Shown: positions 8,366 to 16,852, counted from the first letter of the stretch. The stretch: 64,000 bases of DNA from Pseudomonas tructae (GCF_004214895.1 NZ_CP035952.1:2986501-3050500), one strand, 5' to 3'. Translations and numbers: made by a program. Notes: a model not told the origin generated them from the sequence alone.

Positions 8366-8395
8366 ATCGCGGGGCAAGCCCACAGCGCTCCCACA
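8366..8395 (-). repeat. REP element, inverted relative to the one after brfA
   Basis: The + strand reads ATCGCGGGGCAAGCCC, then CTCCCACA, the reverse complement of the common REP. Together with 6668-6691 it makes an inverted REP pair flanking the IS-containing segment. Adjacent DNA (TGGATACCTATG) also mirrors CATAGGTATC on the left side. Confidence 0.75.
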
Positions 8396-8404
8396 GCATC
8401 AAAA

Positions 8405-8424
8405 CCCGCCGAAGCGGGCTTTTT
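8405..8424. terminator. Terminator at the end of the fap operon
   Basis: CCCGC (8405-8409) and GCGGG (8414-8418) form a stem with a CGAA loop. T4 follows on the + strand (8421-8424) and A4 precedes at 8401-8404 (T4 on the minus strand), so it can serve fapF on the minus strand. Confidence 0.75.
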
Positions 8425-8426
8425 GC

Positions 8427-9707
8427 TTAGAAGTAGTACGGGAATTTCAGACTGAAGGAGAAGTCCGGCGAGTCGTCGGTCAGGCCAATCGAAAGGTTGG
8501 GCACGATGGTCAGGTTGTCGGTGGCGGCCAGGGTCATGCCGATGTTGAAGTTGGCCGCGTTGTAGTCGCTGCTCGGCACCGACTGCCAGCTGCCACCGTC
8601 AGGCTTGATCTTGCTCTTGCTGGCAAACTGGTCAGAGAACGAAAACGACATACTCATCTTCTCGTTCAAGGCAAAGGCAATACCGGCACCGATCTGCCAG
8701 GAGTCGCCGAGTTTTACGTCACCGGGGACCTTGGTGTTGATGGTCGGGCTGATGTCGCTGAACGAGTCCTGCATGTTGTAGGTGTAGGACAGGCTGCCGA
8801 ACAGTACGGCAGGGTCGAAGGTCTTGACCAGCGAGATGCCCGGAGTGATCGCCCAGACCCCGTTGCCGGTGGGCAGGCTCTCCGGTACCGAGAGGTTGTC
8901 GTTGGTCGGGTCGTTGACCAGCTTGATGCCATAGGGGTCCTTGCCGGTGGGCGCCTTGACCCGCAGGGTGGCTACGGCATCGGGCCAGTTTTCCGATTCA
9001 TCGAGGAACTTGTAAGCAATACCGACGTTGACATCGCCAATGGTCGGGTCGCGCCTGACGGTGGCATCGGAGGTCACCGGCCCGGCGCCACCGGCACCGC
9101 CCGAGGAATAGGTGGATTCGCGGTAGACCACCGGGACGTTGATATCGAACTGCCAACGCTGGTCGAGGTTATAGCGGGCGGTCAGGTCCAGGGTCCAGTT
9201 GTCGGCCTTGATCCGGTCGAGGTTGATGTTGCCGAGGAAAATCGAGTCCAGCGCCAGAAAACCGTTGAGAACCAGGGCACGGGTGTCGTAGTGGGTATAG
9301 GTCAGGCCGGTTTCGACGCTGAACCTGCCGCCACCGAAGAAGCCGCTGGCCTCGTCGTACAGGTTGGACACGCTTTGTGCCGGCTCCGAGTCGTCTTTGA
9401 GCGACTGGCCGTAGGAGCTGCCGGTGGTTCCTGGTGCACCGCTGGCCACGGTCTGGCCGCCCTTGACGGTCTCCGCCGGGGACTTGGTCAAGCGTCTGGG
9501 TGCAGGGGCTTGCGGTGCTGCTTCAACCTGGCGAACGCGCTGTTCGAGGACCATCAGCGCGTTCTGTTGTGCTTCGTAACGTTGTTTCAACTCCATGAGT
9601 TCTTGTTTTAGTACTTCTACCTGAGGATCGGCTGCTGCGTAGAGCATGGTTGCCGGTGTCAGGCCACTCAAACAGACGATAGCTCTGAACGTTAACGATC
9701 GGTGCAT
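8427..9707 (-). CDS. fapF: FapF, outer-membrane exporter of functional amyloid
   Basis: FapF (426 aa) is the outer-membrane beta-barrel that secretes Fap amyloid subunits. A signal peptide (to about LYAA) is followed by an N-terminal coiled coil ([19 protein letters not shown]), a low-complexity linker, and a barrel of alternating aromatic strands ending in FKFPYYF-like residues (FSLKFPYYF) with terminal Phe for BAM insertion. It is the last gene of fapABCDEF and is followed by a terminator. Length and architecture agree with known FapF proteins. The start ATG at 9707 is the only one that gives a proper signal peptide. Confidence 0.93.
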   Translation of the reverse strand: MHRSLTFRAIVCLSGLTPATMLYAAADPQVEVLKQELMELKQRYEAQQNALMVLEQRVRQVEAAPQAPAPRRLTKSPAETVKGGQTVASGAPGTTGSSYGQSLKDDSEPAQSVSNLYDEASGFFGGGRFSVETGLTYTHYDTRALVLNGFLALDSIFLGNINLDRIKADNWTLDLTARYNLDQRWQFDINVPVVYRESTYSSGGAGGAGPVTSDATVRRDPTIGDVNVGIAYKFLDESENWPDAVATLRVKAPTGKDPYGIKLVNDPTNDNLSVPESLPTGNGVWAITPGISLVKTFDPAVLFGSLSYTYNMQDSFSDISPTINTKVPGDVKLGDSWQIGAGIAFALNEKMSMSFSFSDQFASKSKIKPDGGSWQSVPSSDYNAANFNIGMTLAATDNLTIVPNLSIGLTDDSPDFSFSLKFPYYF

Positions 9708-9753
9708 GGGTTAGCCGTCCCTTCTGACTACATATGATGAGACTGAGCGTAGA

Positions 9754-10500
9754 TCAGAATCCGAGAGTGCGAAGGCCTTTGAGTTGGTCCAGGTTGCCAT
9801 TGAGCGAGCCGGCGCTGGGTACGTTCTCACGCAGCACGACATTGAGCGAGGTGAGGTTGCTGACCCGGTTGCCGGCGCCCAGCAAGGTGGTGTTCTGCAT
9901 CAGGCCGCCCTGGGCCAGGCGTTGCACGGTGTTGCCCTGGTTGTTGTTGGCGACGATGTTGAATTGCACACCGCTACCGGTGGACGTAACGCTCAACGAG
10001 CCTGCGCCATTGGCGCCGACCAGGGTCGAGCCTGCGGCCAGTGCCTGGCCTTCCTGCGCGGTGACCGGCGCCTGACTGGCCTTGGTGACGTTGATATCGA
10101 CGTTGTTGTAGGCGGTATTGTTGTCGCCGGCCGCCCGCACCACCTGGGTCACGCCTTCGGTACTGTTGAGACCGTTGCCGCCGCTGACGCTACCGGTGCC
10201 GGTGCTTTGCGCGTGGGTGGAACCGGTGCCTTTTTCGTCGATCATTGACACATAGAACTGCGGTTTTAGCGTTGTTTGTTGAATTTGCATCGAGGATTTG
10301 GCGCCAATCACTTCACCATTGGCATTTTGCCAGGTGCTGCTCATGACAATGCCGAAGCTGACGATGCGTCCGGGCATGACAAAGCGCCCGCGCAAGTTCG
10401 CCAGTTCCTGGTCCTTCAATTCAATGGGTTTGAGCGTCTGTGCCTGGGTGGGCAGGCTGGCAGCCAGACAAACCACGGCGAGCCAGATTGAAGTCTTCAT
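9754..10500 (-). CDS. fapE: FapE, secreted component of functional amyloid
   Basis: FapE (248 aa) is an exported accessory found in small amounts in Fap fibrils; its exact role is unclear. The protein starts MKTSIWLAVVCLAASLPTQA, a clean signal peptide. An upstream in-frame extension to 10521 is rejected because GGGAG lies seven bases before the ATG at 10500. The mature part is rich in Asn, Gly, Ser and Thr and contains AAGDNNTAYNNVDINVT and FNIVANNNQGNTVQRLAQGG, fragments resembling the amyloid repeats of FapB/C. It ends LKGLRTLGF. It lies between fapD and fapF in the usual order. Confidence 0.9.
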   Translation of the reverse strand: MKTSIWLAVVCLAASLPTQAQTLKPIELKDQELANLRGRFVMPGRIVSFGIVMSSTWQNANGEVIGAKSSMQIQQTTLKPQFYVSMIDEKGTGSTHAQSTGTGSVSGGNGLNSTEGVTQVVRAAGDNNTAYNNVDINVTKASQAPVTAQEGQALAAGSTLVGANGAGSLSVTSTGSGVQFNIVANNNQGNTVQRLAQGGLMQNTTLLGAGNRVSNLTSLNVVLRENVPSAGSLNGNLDQLKGLRTLGF

Positions 10501-10533
10501 GGGATGCTCCCGGAGCCTCATGCTCCCTTGTCA

Positions 10534-11214
10534 TTAGAAGAAGTCGCTTTGGATGAACCCGAAATCCATCAGCTCAGCGTCTTGCACCGGGGTGAAGGTA
10601 TTGATGCGGTTCTTGGCGGTCAGCGGCAGCGGCGGGTCGAGCAAGGCATTGGTCTTGTCGTAACCCCGGCCGATGACGGCGAAGATGATGCCGTTCCAGC
10701 CTTTGACGAAATCGCCGACTTTGTAGCGTTTGTGGCCCAGTACCGGGTCGCCGACGTAAGCCCAGCCGTTGTGGACTTTCTGCAAGACTACAAAGTGCTT
10801 GTAGCCACGGATGTCCATCAGCACCACCACCGGGATACGGACATTCTGCAAGGCGTCGATTTCTACCCGGTAACCACGGGCACGCATGCCCAGGCTTTCC
10901 ACGTAACGCTTCATGTCGAGCATGGAGAAGCCCTGGACCCTGACCATGTCATGGTCGGAGTGGGCCAGCATGCCTTCGATGATCTGTTCTTCATTGACGT
11001 CCAGCCAATAGGCCTGACGCAAAATGGTCGCCAGTGCTGCGGCGCCACAACTGAAATCGGTTTTTTGTTGCACAAGGTCAGCGAACTTGCGTTCGCGTAC
11101 GCTCTGGATGGGTTTGAATACCACCGCGCCTCCTGGCAGCACCGAAAGCGGCAGTTGCGCCGCTTCGCTCAAGCTTGCCAGGCACAGCAAAAATGCCAAG
11201 GCGAAAATGCGCAT
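10534..11214 (-). CDS. fapD: FapD, C39-family cysteine peptidase of the fap system
   Basis: FapD (226 aa) is a periplasmic C39-type peptidase homologue needed for Fap biogenesis. A signal peptide (MRIFALAFLLCLASLSEA) precedes the C39 domain. The catalytic Cys is in KTDFSCGAAALATILR, the His in YKHFVVLQKV and the Asp in GDPVLG. The longer frame to 11382 is rejected because it would run through the fapC/fapD terminator; the ATG at 11214 gives a proper leader. Expression relative to FapC is probably reduced by the terminator at 11240-11263. Confidence 0.92.
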   Translation of the reverse strand: MRIFALAFLLCLASLSEAAQLPLSVLPGGAVVFKPIQSVRERKFADLVQQKTDFSCGAAALATILRQAYWLDVNEEQIIEGMLAHSDHDMVRVQGFSMLDMKRYVESLGMRARGYRVEIDALQNVRIPVVVLMDIRGYKHFVVLQKVHNGWAYVGDPVLGHKRYKVGDFVKGWNGIIFAVIGRGYDKTNALLDPPLPLTAKNRINTFTPVQDAELMDFGFIQSDFF

Positions 11215-11239
11215 GTTCGATGCCCCCCTGCCGGTGTTG

Positions 11240-11263
11240 AAAAAAGGCCCCCCGAAGGGGGCC
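11240..11263 (-). terminator. Strong intercistronic terminator between fapC and fapD
   Basis: On the minus strand, a 7-bp GGCCCCC/GGGGGCC stem (11246-11252 with 11257-11263) is followed directly by six T (11240-11245). This is a textbook intrinsic terminator inside the operon. It would let most transcripts end after the main fibre gene fapC, lowering fapD-F. Confidence 0.85.
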
Positions 11264-11278
11264 TCCAGGCCACAGCAT

Positions 11279-12604
11279 TTACATCGAGGTGTTGGAAATG
11301 GCCAGCGAGTTGCTTTGTTGGTTGCCTTGACCGGCCGCCACGTTGACGCCCAGGTTGCCGCTGCCGCCATTGACCGAACCACTCAGGGTTGCGGTGTTGG
11401 TTACAGGGTTGGCCCAGCCAGTTGGAGTCAGCACTTGATAAGAGAAAGTATTGCTCAAATCGTAAGAGCTGCTTTCACTGTAGCTTTTCGCTTTGTCGTA
11501 CTCAGACTCGGACGACTTGCTGCCCGATTTCTCGAACGAGGAGTCGAAGGCTTTTTCGAAGGAGGAGTCATACGACTTGTCCCACGAAGAGCTGGACTCT
11601 TTGTTCCAGGTTTTTTCAACCGACGCATCCAGGGAAGCAGTCAGCGAAGCACTGGCTTCGTCAGTGCGGCTGCCATTGTTGCGGCGGCCATAATCCCAGG
11701 TACGTTCGCGGCTAGCGTCGAATTGCACGTCCAGCGATGCGTTCAGCGTAGCACCACGTGAACCGCTGGCTTCATGGCTTCTGGAGCCGCTTGCGTCAGA
11801 GCTCTTCGAGCCACTGGCCTCGAAGTGCTTGGCACCGGCCACTTCAAAGCTCGACGAGTTGCTCCTGCTGCCGCTGGCCTCGAAGGACTTGTCGTAGGAA
11901 GCACTGCCGCTGGCGGTTTTGGTCACCGTCAGAGTGTCGACGCGGTAGGTGCGGTCGGCGTTGTTGTTGACGGTCAGGCCAGGGCCGTTTTGCTCGGCAG
12001 AAGCAGTAGCGGTTGCGTTACCCAGTGCAGCGTTGGTATTGGCAATCGCCATGGTGTTTTTCTGCTGGTTCAGGTCGCCACCGGCAATGTTGATGCCCAT
12101 GTTGCCGCTGCCGTTGTTGCCCGAGCCACCCATGACGGCGGAGTTGGTGCTGCCGTAGTTGTCGACGCGGTTGTGGTTGCTGTATTGCGAGACTTTAGCA
12201 GTCGAGGTGGCATTGCCGAACACGAAGGTGTTGTCAATTTCCGAGACGGAACCGGCGTTGGCGATGGCGGCGGCGTTGTCTTGCTGGTTGCCGGCACCGG
12301 CAGCCACGTTGACGCCGACGTTGCCGCTGGTGCCGGTGGCCGAGCTGCTCATTTCAGCTTCGTTCACGGTACCTTCGTTGCGGATTTTGTTGTTGGTGCT
12401 GCTTTGTTTGTCCCAGGCGTTGGCGGTGGCGGTCACCGGGATTTTAGTAGGAGGAGGGGTATGATGACCATTGTTGTTGTGATGGCCATTGTTGTTATGG
12501 CCGTTATTGTGGCCACCACGTGGATCATTCCCTGCTTGTACAGCTACAGCCATGACCGCAGCAATTGCGAAAACCAGAGGCTTGAGTGCCATCGAAGGTT
12601 TCAT
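11279..12604 (-). CDS. fapC: FapC, major functional amyloid subunit
   Basis: FapC (441 aa) forms the extracellular amyloid fibril. Signal peptide 1-24 (AVQA) is followed by a His/Asn-rich segment (31-48). There are three amyloid repeats at about 92-117 (GNVGVNVAAGAGNQQDNAAA), 165-190 (GNMGINIAGGDLNQQKN) and 413-438 (GNLGVNVAAGQGNQQSN). Linker 1 is about 47 residues. Linker 2 (191-412) is long, Ser-rich and built of short motifs such as FEASGSRS, EASGSKS and SSFEKS. The protein contains no cysteine and ends three residues after repeat 3. GGAG lies upstream of ATG 12604. A terminator follows the gene. Confidence 0.95.
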   Translation of the reverse strand: MKPSMALKPLVFAIAAVMAVAVQAGNDPRGGHNNGHNNNGHHNNNGHHTPPPTKIPVTATANAWDKQSSTNNKIRNEGTVNEAEMSSSATGTSGNVGVNVAAGAGNQQDNAAAIANAGSVSEIDNTFVFGNATSTAKVSQYSNHNRVDNYGSTNSAVMGGSGNNGSGNMGINIAGGDLNQQKNTMAIANTNAALGNATATASAEQNGPGLTVNNNADRTYRVDTLTVTKTASGSASYDKSFEASGSRSNSSSFEVAGAKHFEASGSKSSDASGSRSHEASGSRGATLNASLDVQFDASRERTWDYGRRNNGSRTDEASASLTASLDASVEKTWNKESSSSWDKSYDSSFEKAFDSSFEKSGSKSSESEYDKAKSYSESSSYDLSNTFSYQVLTPTGWANPVTNTATLSGSVNGGSGNLGVNVAAGQGNQQSNSLAISNTSM

Positions 12605-12656
12605 GGTGATTCTCCGTACTTTATTTTAGGTTAAGTGTTGTTATTACCTGTTTGGG

Positions 12657-13229
12657 TCAATCTGCGACCCGGATGCTCAGGGTGTTGGCCGTTCGGTTTC
12701 CCACCCCGGCACTCTGATTCAACTGAATGACCCCACGGCTGCCGGTGAAGGCCTGGTCACTGGTAGTGACCTGGCGAGAGCCGGGTGTCGAGTCAGTTGG
12801 ATCGGAGTTGTTGAGCAGCGCCACGTTCTGTTGCATGAGGACGCTGTCGTCGATACTTTGCGGTTGACTGCTGATGCTGATCCGCAGTGCATTGGCTTGC
12901 TGGTTGGCGGCGCCCGCGCTCTGGTTGACCCCCAGTGCGCCGCTGCCATTGCTGAAGGAGTTGCCCTGAATACCGGACTGGGCATCCATGTTCGGGTCGA
13001 CCTGGGTACGCAAGCGCTGGCGGATCTGGGTAGTGGCGCTGGCACCATGGCCTACAGCGATAGCCCGGGCGTTGGCTTGTTGCTGTTGATCACCGGCAGC
13101 CTGGTTGACCGTAAGGTTGCCCTGGTACTGGGCGCCGGTGGTGTCGATGTTGGCGTTATTGATCACTGGGGGTTGGGCGAGGGCCGGTGTACTGCAGAAC
13201 ATGGCCAGAATCAGCAGCCGATGCTTCAT
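12657..13229 (-). CDS. fapB: FapB, minor amyloid subunit / nucleator
   Basis: FapB (190 aa) is thought to nucleate FapC polymerisation. A signal peptide (to ALAQ) is followed by three repeats: LTVNQAAGDQQQQANARAIA, LGVNQSAGAANQQANALRIS and IQLNQSAGVGNRTANTLSIR. Linkers are short compared with FapC, as expected. The only Cys is in the leader. The gene follows fapA almost directly, with GGAGG just before its ATG, so translation is probably coupled. Confidence 0.94.
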   Translation of the reverse strand: MKHRLLILAMFCSTPALAQPPVINNANIDTTGAQYQGNLTVNQAAGDQQQQANARAIAVGHGASATTQIRQRLRTQVDPNMDAQSGIQGNSFSNGSGALGVNQSAGAANQQANALRISISSQPQSIDDSVLMQQNVALLNNSDPTDSTPGSRQVTTSDQAFTGSRGVIQLNQSAGVGNRTANTLSIRVAD

Positions 13230-13230
13230 C

Positions 13231-13668
13231 TCACTGACCTCCGGTCAAGATCTGCAGGGGCGCCAGGCCTTTCTGCACGCTAGAGTTGACCATGTTGGAT
13301 ATGCCGTTGCCGGAGTTGCCGGAGCGTCCGCCAGCCAGATTGGGCAGTTGTGTCTGGTTATTGATATTGCCGCCCAGGTTGCTGGTCTGTTGCGTGATCA
13401 TGGAACTGATGCCAGCACCGCTGCTGATAGTGGCAAAGTCACCGTCGCTGAGCTCGTTGGTTTGCTTGAGGATCTGCACCGAGGGGTTGGTATTGACCGT
13501 GGTCGGGTACGGATCGGGCACCAAGGGGGCGCGCACGGCGTTGCGTGTTTGCACATCGCGGGTAATCACCACGATCCCGTTTTCTGCCTGGACCGGAACG
13601 TTGACGCTGGCTCCCAGTACGCAGCTGATCAGCACGAGGCGGTAGATGCCTTTATCAATTTTTCCCAC
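13231..13668 (-). CDS. fapA: FapA, periplasmic chaperone-like component of the Fap system
   Basis: FapA (145 aa) is the first gene of the operon and is thought to keep FapB/FapC unpolymerised in the periplasm. I place the start at GTG 13668 (MGKIDKGIYRLVLISCVLGA...), which gives a signal peptide ending at about VQA and has AAGGA ten bases upstream. The reading frame runs on to 13854, but that extension crosses the sigma-54 promoter and cannot be translated from it. The mature protein contains LKQTNELSDGDFATISSGAG and a Gly/Asn-rich C-terminus, and ends QILTGGQ. Confidence 0.88.
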   Translation of the reverse strand: MGKIDKGIYRLVLISCVLGASVNVPVQAENGIVVITRDVQTRNAVRAPLVPDPYPTTVNTNPSVQILKQTNELSDGDFATISSGAGISSMITQQTSNLGGNINNQTQLPNLAGGRSGNSGNGISNMVNSSVQKGLAPLQILTGGQ

Positions 13669-13721
13669 GATGGCAATTCCTTCTTCGGTGCGCTGGCCTT
13701 GTTCAGCGTTGCGAGGAAGAG

Positions 13722-13738
13722 AGCAGAAGCTGTGCCGG
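13722..13738 (-). promoter_or_regulatory. Sigma-54 promoter of the fap operon
   Basis: The minus strand reads CCGGCACAGCTTCTGCTC. GG (-24) and GC (-12) are exactly ten bases apart, matching TGGCAC-N5-TTGCW at most positions. Transcription would begin near 13711, about 45 bases before the fapA GTG. An RpoN-type activator gene (brfA) is the nearest regulator. Confidence 0.75.
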
Positions 13739-13798
13739 TTTTTGTTTTTTATTGGAAAACAACGGCTTGGGACAATTGATCGGGAAGGGTCAAAAAAT

Positions 13799-13820
13799 AG
13801 TGTAACGCCACTGAGACACT
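13799..13820. promoter_or_regulatory. Dyad site 1 upstream of the fap sigma-54 promoter (candidate enhancer site)
   Basis: A 22-bp site, AGTGT-N12-ACACT, about 60-80 bp upstream of the -24 element. It shares AGTGT-N8-TGAGACACT with the reverse complement of the site at 13880-13901, with no gaps. Two such sites upstream of a sigma-54 promoter suggest binding by the enhancer-binding protein. Confidence 0.6.
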
Positions 13821-13879
13821 CACCGCCTGCAGGGTTGGATCCTGCGGGCGCCATGGCGTATCAAGGGCCACAGGCGTCG

Positions 13880-13901
13880 AGTGTCTCAGGCGCTTAACAC
13901 T
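13880..13901. promoter_or_regulatory. Dyad site 2 upstream of the fap sigma-54 promoter (candidate enhancer site)
   Basis: AGTGT-N12-ACACT, inverted relative to site 1. Both share an 11-bp arm (CTGAGACACTC / GAGTGTCTCAG). The centres are 81 bp apart and site 2 lies about 145-165 bp upstream of the -24 element, a usual enhancer distance. Confidence 0.6.
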
Positions 13902-13988
13902 TTCACCTTTACAGACTGCGGCCGCTTTAGATCGCGGTTTTGCGTAGAGGGGAGTGTTTCAGAAATGGACAGTTGTGCGGAAATTGAT

Positions 13989-14513
13989 TCAAGTACCGAG
14001 CAAGTGAGCTACGGCGGCAAAGGCCGCCTGCTTGCGCTGTTGCCAGTCACCTTGCAGCACCTGGCAAGGCTGGCGGTGCAGGGTCAGCCAGGCGCCAGTA
14101 GCCTGAAAAAACGCCTGGCGTTCGGCCAGTTGCGGCTGGCAGCGTTGCCCGTCGTCGTGCCAGGCGACCGACTCGGGGCTGAGCAGCAAGTGCAGATCGT
14201 AATGACGCGCCAGCAAAGCGTCTTCGAGCCACGCCGGGCAGTGGCCAAACAGCGTGCGGCTCCAGAGCATGTTGCTCAACAGGTGGGTATCGAGAATCAG
14301 CAGTCGCGGCTGCCGGGCGCGGGCGGCGTCTTCCCAGGCCAACTGCCCGTGGGCAATGGCCGGAATGTCGGCATAGCAGGTATCGCGTGCCTGTTGGTCA
14401 ATGAAGTGACGGACGTACTCGCCCACCAGCTCACCGCCAAAGCGCCTCTGGATTTCGTTGCCGAGCCAGCTTTTGCCGCTGGACTCAGGGCCGGTGAGCA
14501 CCAGTACCTTCAT
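13989..14513 (-). CDS. NadR-like AAA/ribosylnicotinamide kinase
   Basis: A 174-aa P-loop protein resembling the kinase domain of NadR, which phosphorylates nicotinamide riboside to NMN. Walker A is GPESSGKS near the N-terminus (MKVLVLTGPESSGKSWL). The motifs LLILDTHLLSNMLW and YDLHLLLSPE suit the NadR/AAA_28 family. It has no repressor HTH or NMN adenylyltransferase domain. The start ATG at 14513 overlaps the pnuC stop (ATGA), so the two are co-translated. Adjacency to pnuC strongly supports a nicotinamide riboside uptake-and-phosphorylation pair. Confidence 0.85.
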   Translation of the reverse strand: MKVLVLTGPESSGKSWLGNEIQRRFGGELVGEYVRHFIDQQARDTCYADIPAIAHGQLAWEDAARARQPRLLILDTHLLSNMLWSRTLFGHCPAWLEDALLARHYDLHLLLSPESVAWHDDGQRCQPQLAERQAFFQATGAWLTLHRQPCQVLQGDWQQRKQAAFAAVAHLLGT

Positions 14514-15076
14514 GGCAACGCAAGCGCCGGATCGCGTCGCCAATCACGCCAGCCTTGCACCGCTATCAGGGTGAACAGGGCGTAAAGTGCGGCAGTCAGG
14601 TACATGGCCTTGGACAGGAACAAACCGACGAAAATCACATCGAGGATGATCCACAGCGGCCAGCACTGCAGACGCTTTTGCGCCATCCACCATTGCGCGA
14701 CCAGGCTGAAGCCGGTCAAGGCGGCGTCAAGCCAAGGGTGGACAGCGTCGGTCCAGGTCGCCATGGCCGCGCCCAGGCCGAGGCTGCCGAGCAACCCCAG
14801 GCCCAAGCCGAAGGCCACTGCATGCGGCTCCAGCAAGCTGACCTGGCGCGCATCGCGCTGGCGGTCCGGGCGTGTCCATTGCCACCAGCCATACAGTTGC
14901 AGCACGGCATAGACCAGTTGCAGGAGCATGTCCGAGTACAGCTTCACGTCGTAAAAGATCCAGGTGTACAGCACCACCATCACCAGGCCGATGGGCCAGC
15001 ACCAGGGGTTCTGCTTGGTCGTGAGCCACACGGCGATGACGCCGAGCACGGCGGCGAACAGTTCGAGGCCGGACAT
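14510..15076 (-). CDS. pnuC: PnuC-type nicotinamide riboside transporter
   Basis: PnuC (188 aa) is an inner-membrane facilitator for nicotinamide riboside. It has about seven hydrophobic segments. The family region around NPWCWPIGLVMVVLYTWIFY and the aromatic segment LQLYGWWQWTR are recognisable, as is PLWIILDVIFVGLFLSKAMYLTAALY. The gene ends in an ATGA overlap with the NadR-like kinase, which traps the substrate by phosphorylation. Upstream lies a REP and then the 3' end of the chemoreceptor gene. Confidence 0.92.
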   Translation of the reverse strand: MSGLELFAAVLGVIAVWLTTKQNPWCWPIGLVMVVLYTWIFYDVKLYSDMLLQLVYAVLQLYGWWQWTRPDRQRDARQVSLLEPHAVAFGLGLGLLGSLGLGAAMATWTDAVHPWLDAALTGFSLVAQWWMAQKRLQCWPLWIILDVIFVGLFLSKAMYLTAALYALFTLIAVQGWRDWRRDPALALP

Positions 15077-15165
15077 CGGCGTTCCTTGGCAGATTCGAGG
15101 GAAGGGCGCCGATTGTACCTTGTGGCGCGCCAGGCGCCACTAGCAAGCGGGATGGGTCTGCACGC

Positions 15166-15205
15166 TGTGGGAGCGGCGGTGCGACGCCTCGACTCGCCCC
15201 GCGAT
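15166..15205 (+). repeat. REP element (long form)
   Basis: TGTGGGAGCGGCGGTGCGAC, then a spacer, then CGCCCCGCGAT. This is the longer P. putida REP form, located between pnuC and the chemoreceptor stop. Confidence 0.75.
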
Positions 15206-15217
15206 AGCATTTCCCGA

Positions 15218-16852
15218 TTAGACCCGGAACTGTCGCAGCAACTGCTCAAGTTGCCCGCTCAATTGGAACAGCGCCTTGCCCGAATCACTCGAATGCTGCG
15301 CCGCCAGGGCCGTTTGCTGCGACAGGTCGGCAGTCTCGGTGACGTTGCGGTTGATCTCCTCGACCACATGCGACTGTTGCAAGGTGGCGCTGGCAATCGA
15401 GGCGTTGAGCGCGGTCAGGTTGTGCAGGGCCTGGCTGATGGCATCCAGGCTGACCCCGGCTTCACTGGCCTGCTCGACGGTCTGGCGCGAGGCTTGGCTG
15501 CTGGCATCGATGGCTTTTACCGCAGCTTCCGATTGGCCTTGCAGGTGTTCGATCATGCTCTGGATTTCAGCGGTGGACTGCTGGGTGCGCTGGGCCAGCA
15601 GGCGTACCTCGTCGGCCACCACCGCAAAGCCGCGACCCTGCTCGCCGGCCCGCGCAGCCTCGATGGCGGCGTTGAGGGCCAGCAGGTTGGTTTGTTCGGC
15701 AATTGAGCGAATCACCTCCAGGACACTGCCGATGCGCGTGCTCTGGCCGGCCAGGGCGCGGATCACCTGGACCGCCTCGTCAATGGTCGTCGACAGTTGG
15801 TCGATGCGCTGCAGGCTGCCGTGAATGCTGTGCTGGCCTTGCTCGGCACGCAGCTGGGCATCGTGCATTTCGCTGGAAGCCTGTTCGGCGTTCTTGGCTA
15901 CATCCTGGACCGCGTAGGTCACTTCGTTGATTGCCGTGGCTACTTGCTCCATTTGTTGCGACTGTTGCTCGCTACGCTGCTGGGCCTGGCCGGCGTTGCT
16001 GCCGACGTCGTTGGCCGATTGCGCCAAGGCATGTACCGCGCCCTGCAGTTGGCTGATCACCCCCTGCAACTTGCTGGTAAAGCTGTTGAAGTGGGTGCCC
16101 AGCTGAGTGACTTCATCAAAGCCGTGGGTGTCCAGGCGCCGGGTCAGGTCACTCTCGCCACTGGCGATGGTGGCCATGGCGTCGACCGCTTCCTGCAGCG
16201 GTCGGGCGATGCTGCGGGCGATCAGGACCACCAGCAGGGCCATGACCAGGGCGATACCCAGGCCAAGGATCGAGGCATCGCGCAGTTGGCGCAGGAACTC
16301 GGCCTGCATGTCGTCGATGTACACCCCCGAGCCGATCACCCAGCCCCAGGGCTGGAACAGCTGCACATACGAAGTTTTTTTCACCGGCTCGCTGGCCCCG
16401 GGCTTGGGCCAGCGGTAGTCGATGCTGCCGGCGCCCTTGGCCTTGGCCAGCGCCGCCATCTCGTTGAACAGGGCAAAGCCGTCCGGGTCACGAATCGCCG
16501 AGAGGTCCTGGCCATCGAGCTTGGGGTTGGCCGGATGCATGATCATCTTCGGCCCCAGGTCGTTGATCCAGAAATAGTCATTCTGGTCATAGCGCAAACC
16601 GCGTACCACGCTCAGGGCCTGTTGCTGGGCCGCCTCGCGAGTAAGGCTGCCGGCCGCCTCCAGGCCCTGGTAGTAGGCCAGGATGCCGGCAGCGGTCTGC
16701 ACCACGTGGCGGGTCTTTTCCGCCTTGGCCTGGTACAGGTCGCCATGGATCTGGCGCAGCATCAGCAGTCCGAGGGTCACCAGCATCACCACGGCCACCA
16801 CCAGGATCAGCCACAAGCGGCGGCTGATCGACATACTACGAAGCGTTTTCAT
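15218..16852 (-). CDS. Methyl-accepting chemotaxis protein with a single Cache (sCache_2) sensor
   Basis: A 544-aa inner-membrane chemoreceptor. TM1 (about 10-30, [20 protein letters not shown]) is followed by a periplasmic sensor with the sCache_2 block [15 protein letters not shown] and [14 protein letters not shown]2 is about residues 187-210, followed by HAMP ([10 protein letters not shown]...). The signalling domain contains the conserved hairpin tip [20 protein letters not shown] and [11 protein letters not shown]. The start ATG at 16852 follows GGGGTACGC; an extension to 16894 would put 14 polar residues before TM1. sCache_2 receptors often bind small carboxylates, but the ligand cannot be predicted here. 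Confidence 0.92.
   Translation of the reverse strand: MKTLRSMSISRRLWLILVVAVVMLVTLGLLMLRQIHGDLYQAKAEKTRHVVQTAAGILAYYQGLEAAGSLTREAAQQQALSVVRGLRYDQNDYFWINDLGPKMIMHPANPKLDGQDLSAIRDPDGFALFNEMAALAKAKGAGSIDYRWPKPGASEPVKKTSYVQLFQPWGWVIGSGVYIDDMQAEFLRQLRDASILGLGIALVMALLVVLIARSIARPLQEAVDAMATIASGESDLTRRLDTHGFDEVTQLGTHFNSFTSKLQGVISQLQGAVHALAQSANDVGSNAGQAQQRSEQQSQQMEQVATAINEVTYAVQDVAKNAEQASSEMHDAQLRAEQGQHSIHGSLQRIDQLSTTIDEAVQVIRALAGQSTRIGSVLEVIRSIAEQTNLLALNAAIEAARAGEQGRGFAVVADEVRLLAQRTQQSTAEIQSMIEHLQGQSEAAVKAIDASSQASRQTVEQASEAGVSLDAISQALHNLTALNASIASATLQQSHVVEEINRNVTETADLSQQTALAAQHSSDSGKALFQLSGQLEQLLRQFRV

Noticed and set aside
8346-9611. Plus-strand ORF of 421 codons over fapF
   Set aside because: Antisense shadow of a well-supported FapF.
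11774-12634. Plus-strand ORF of 286 codons over fapC
   Set aside because: A low-complexity antisense reading of the fapC repeats; no start site context.
13669-13854. N-terminal extension of FapA to 13854
   Set aside because: It would cross the sigma-54 promoter and dyad site 1; GTG 13668 has a good ribosome site and yields a signal peptide.
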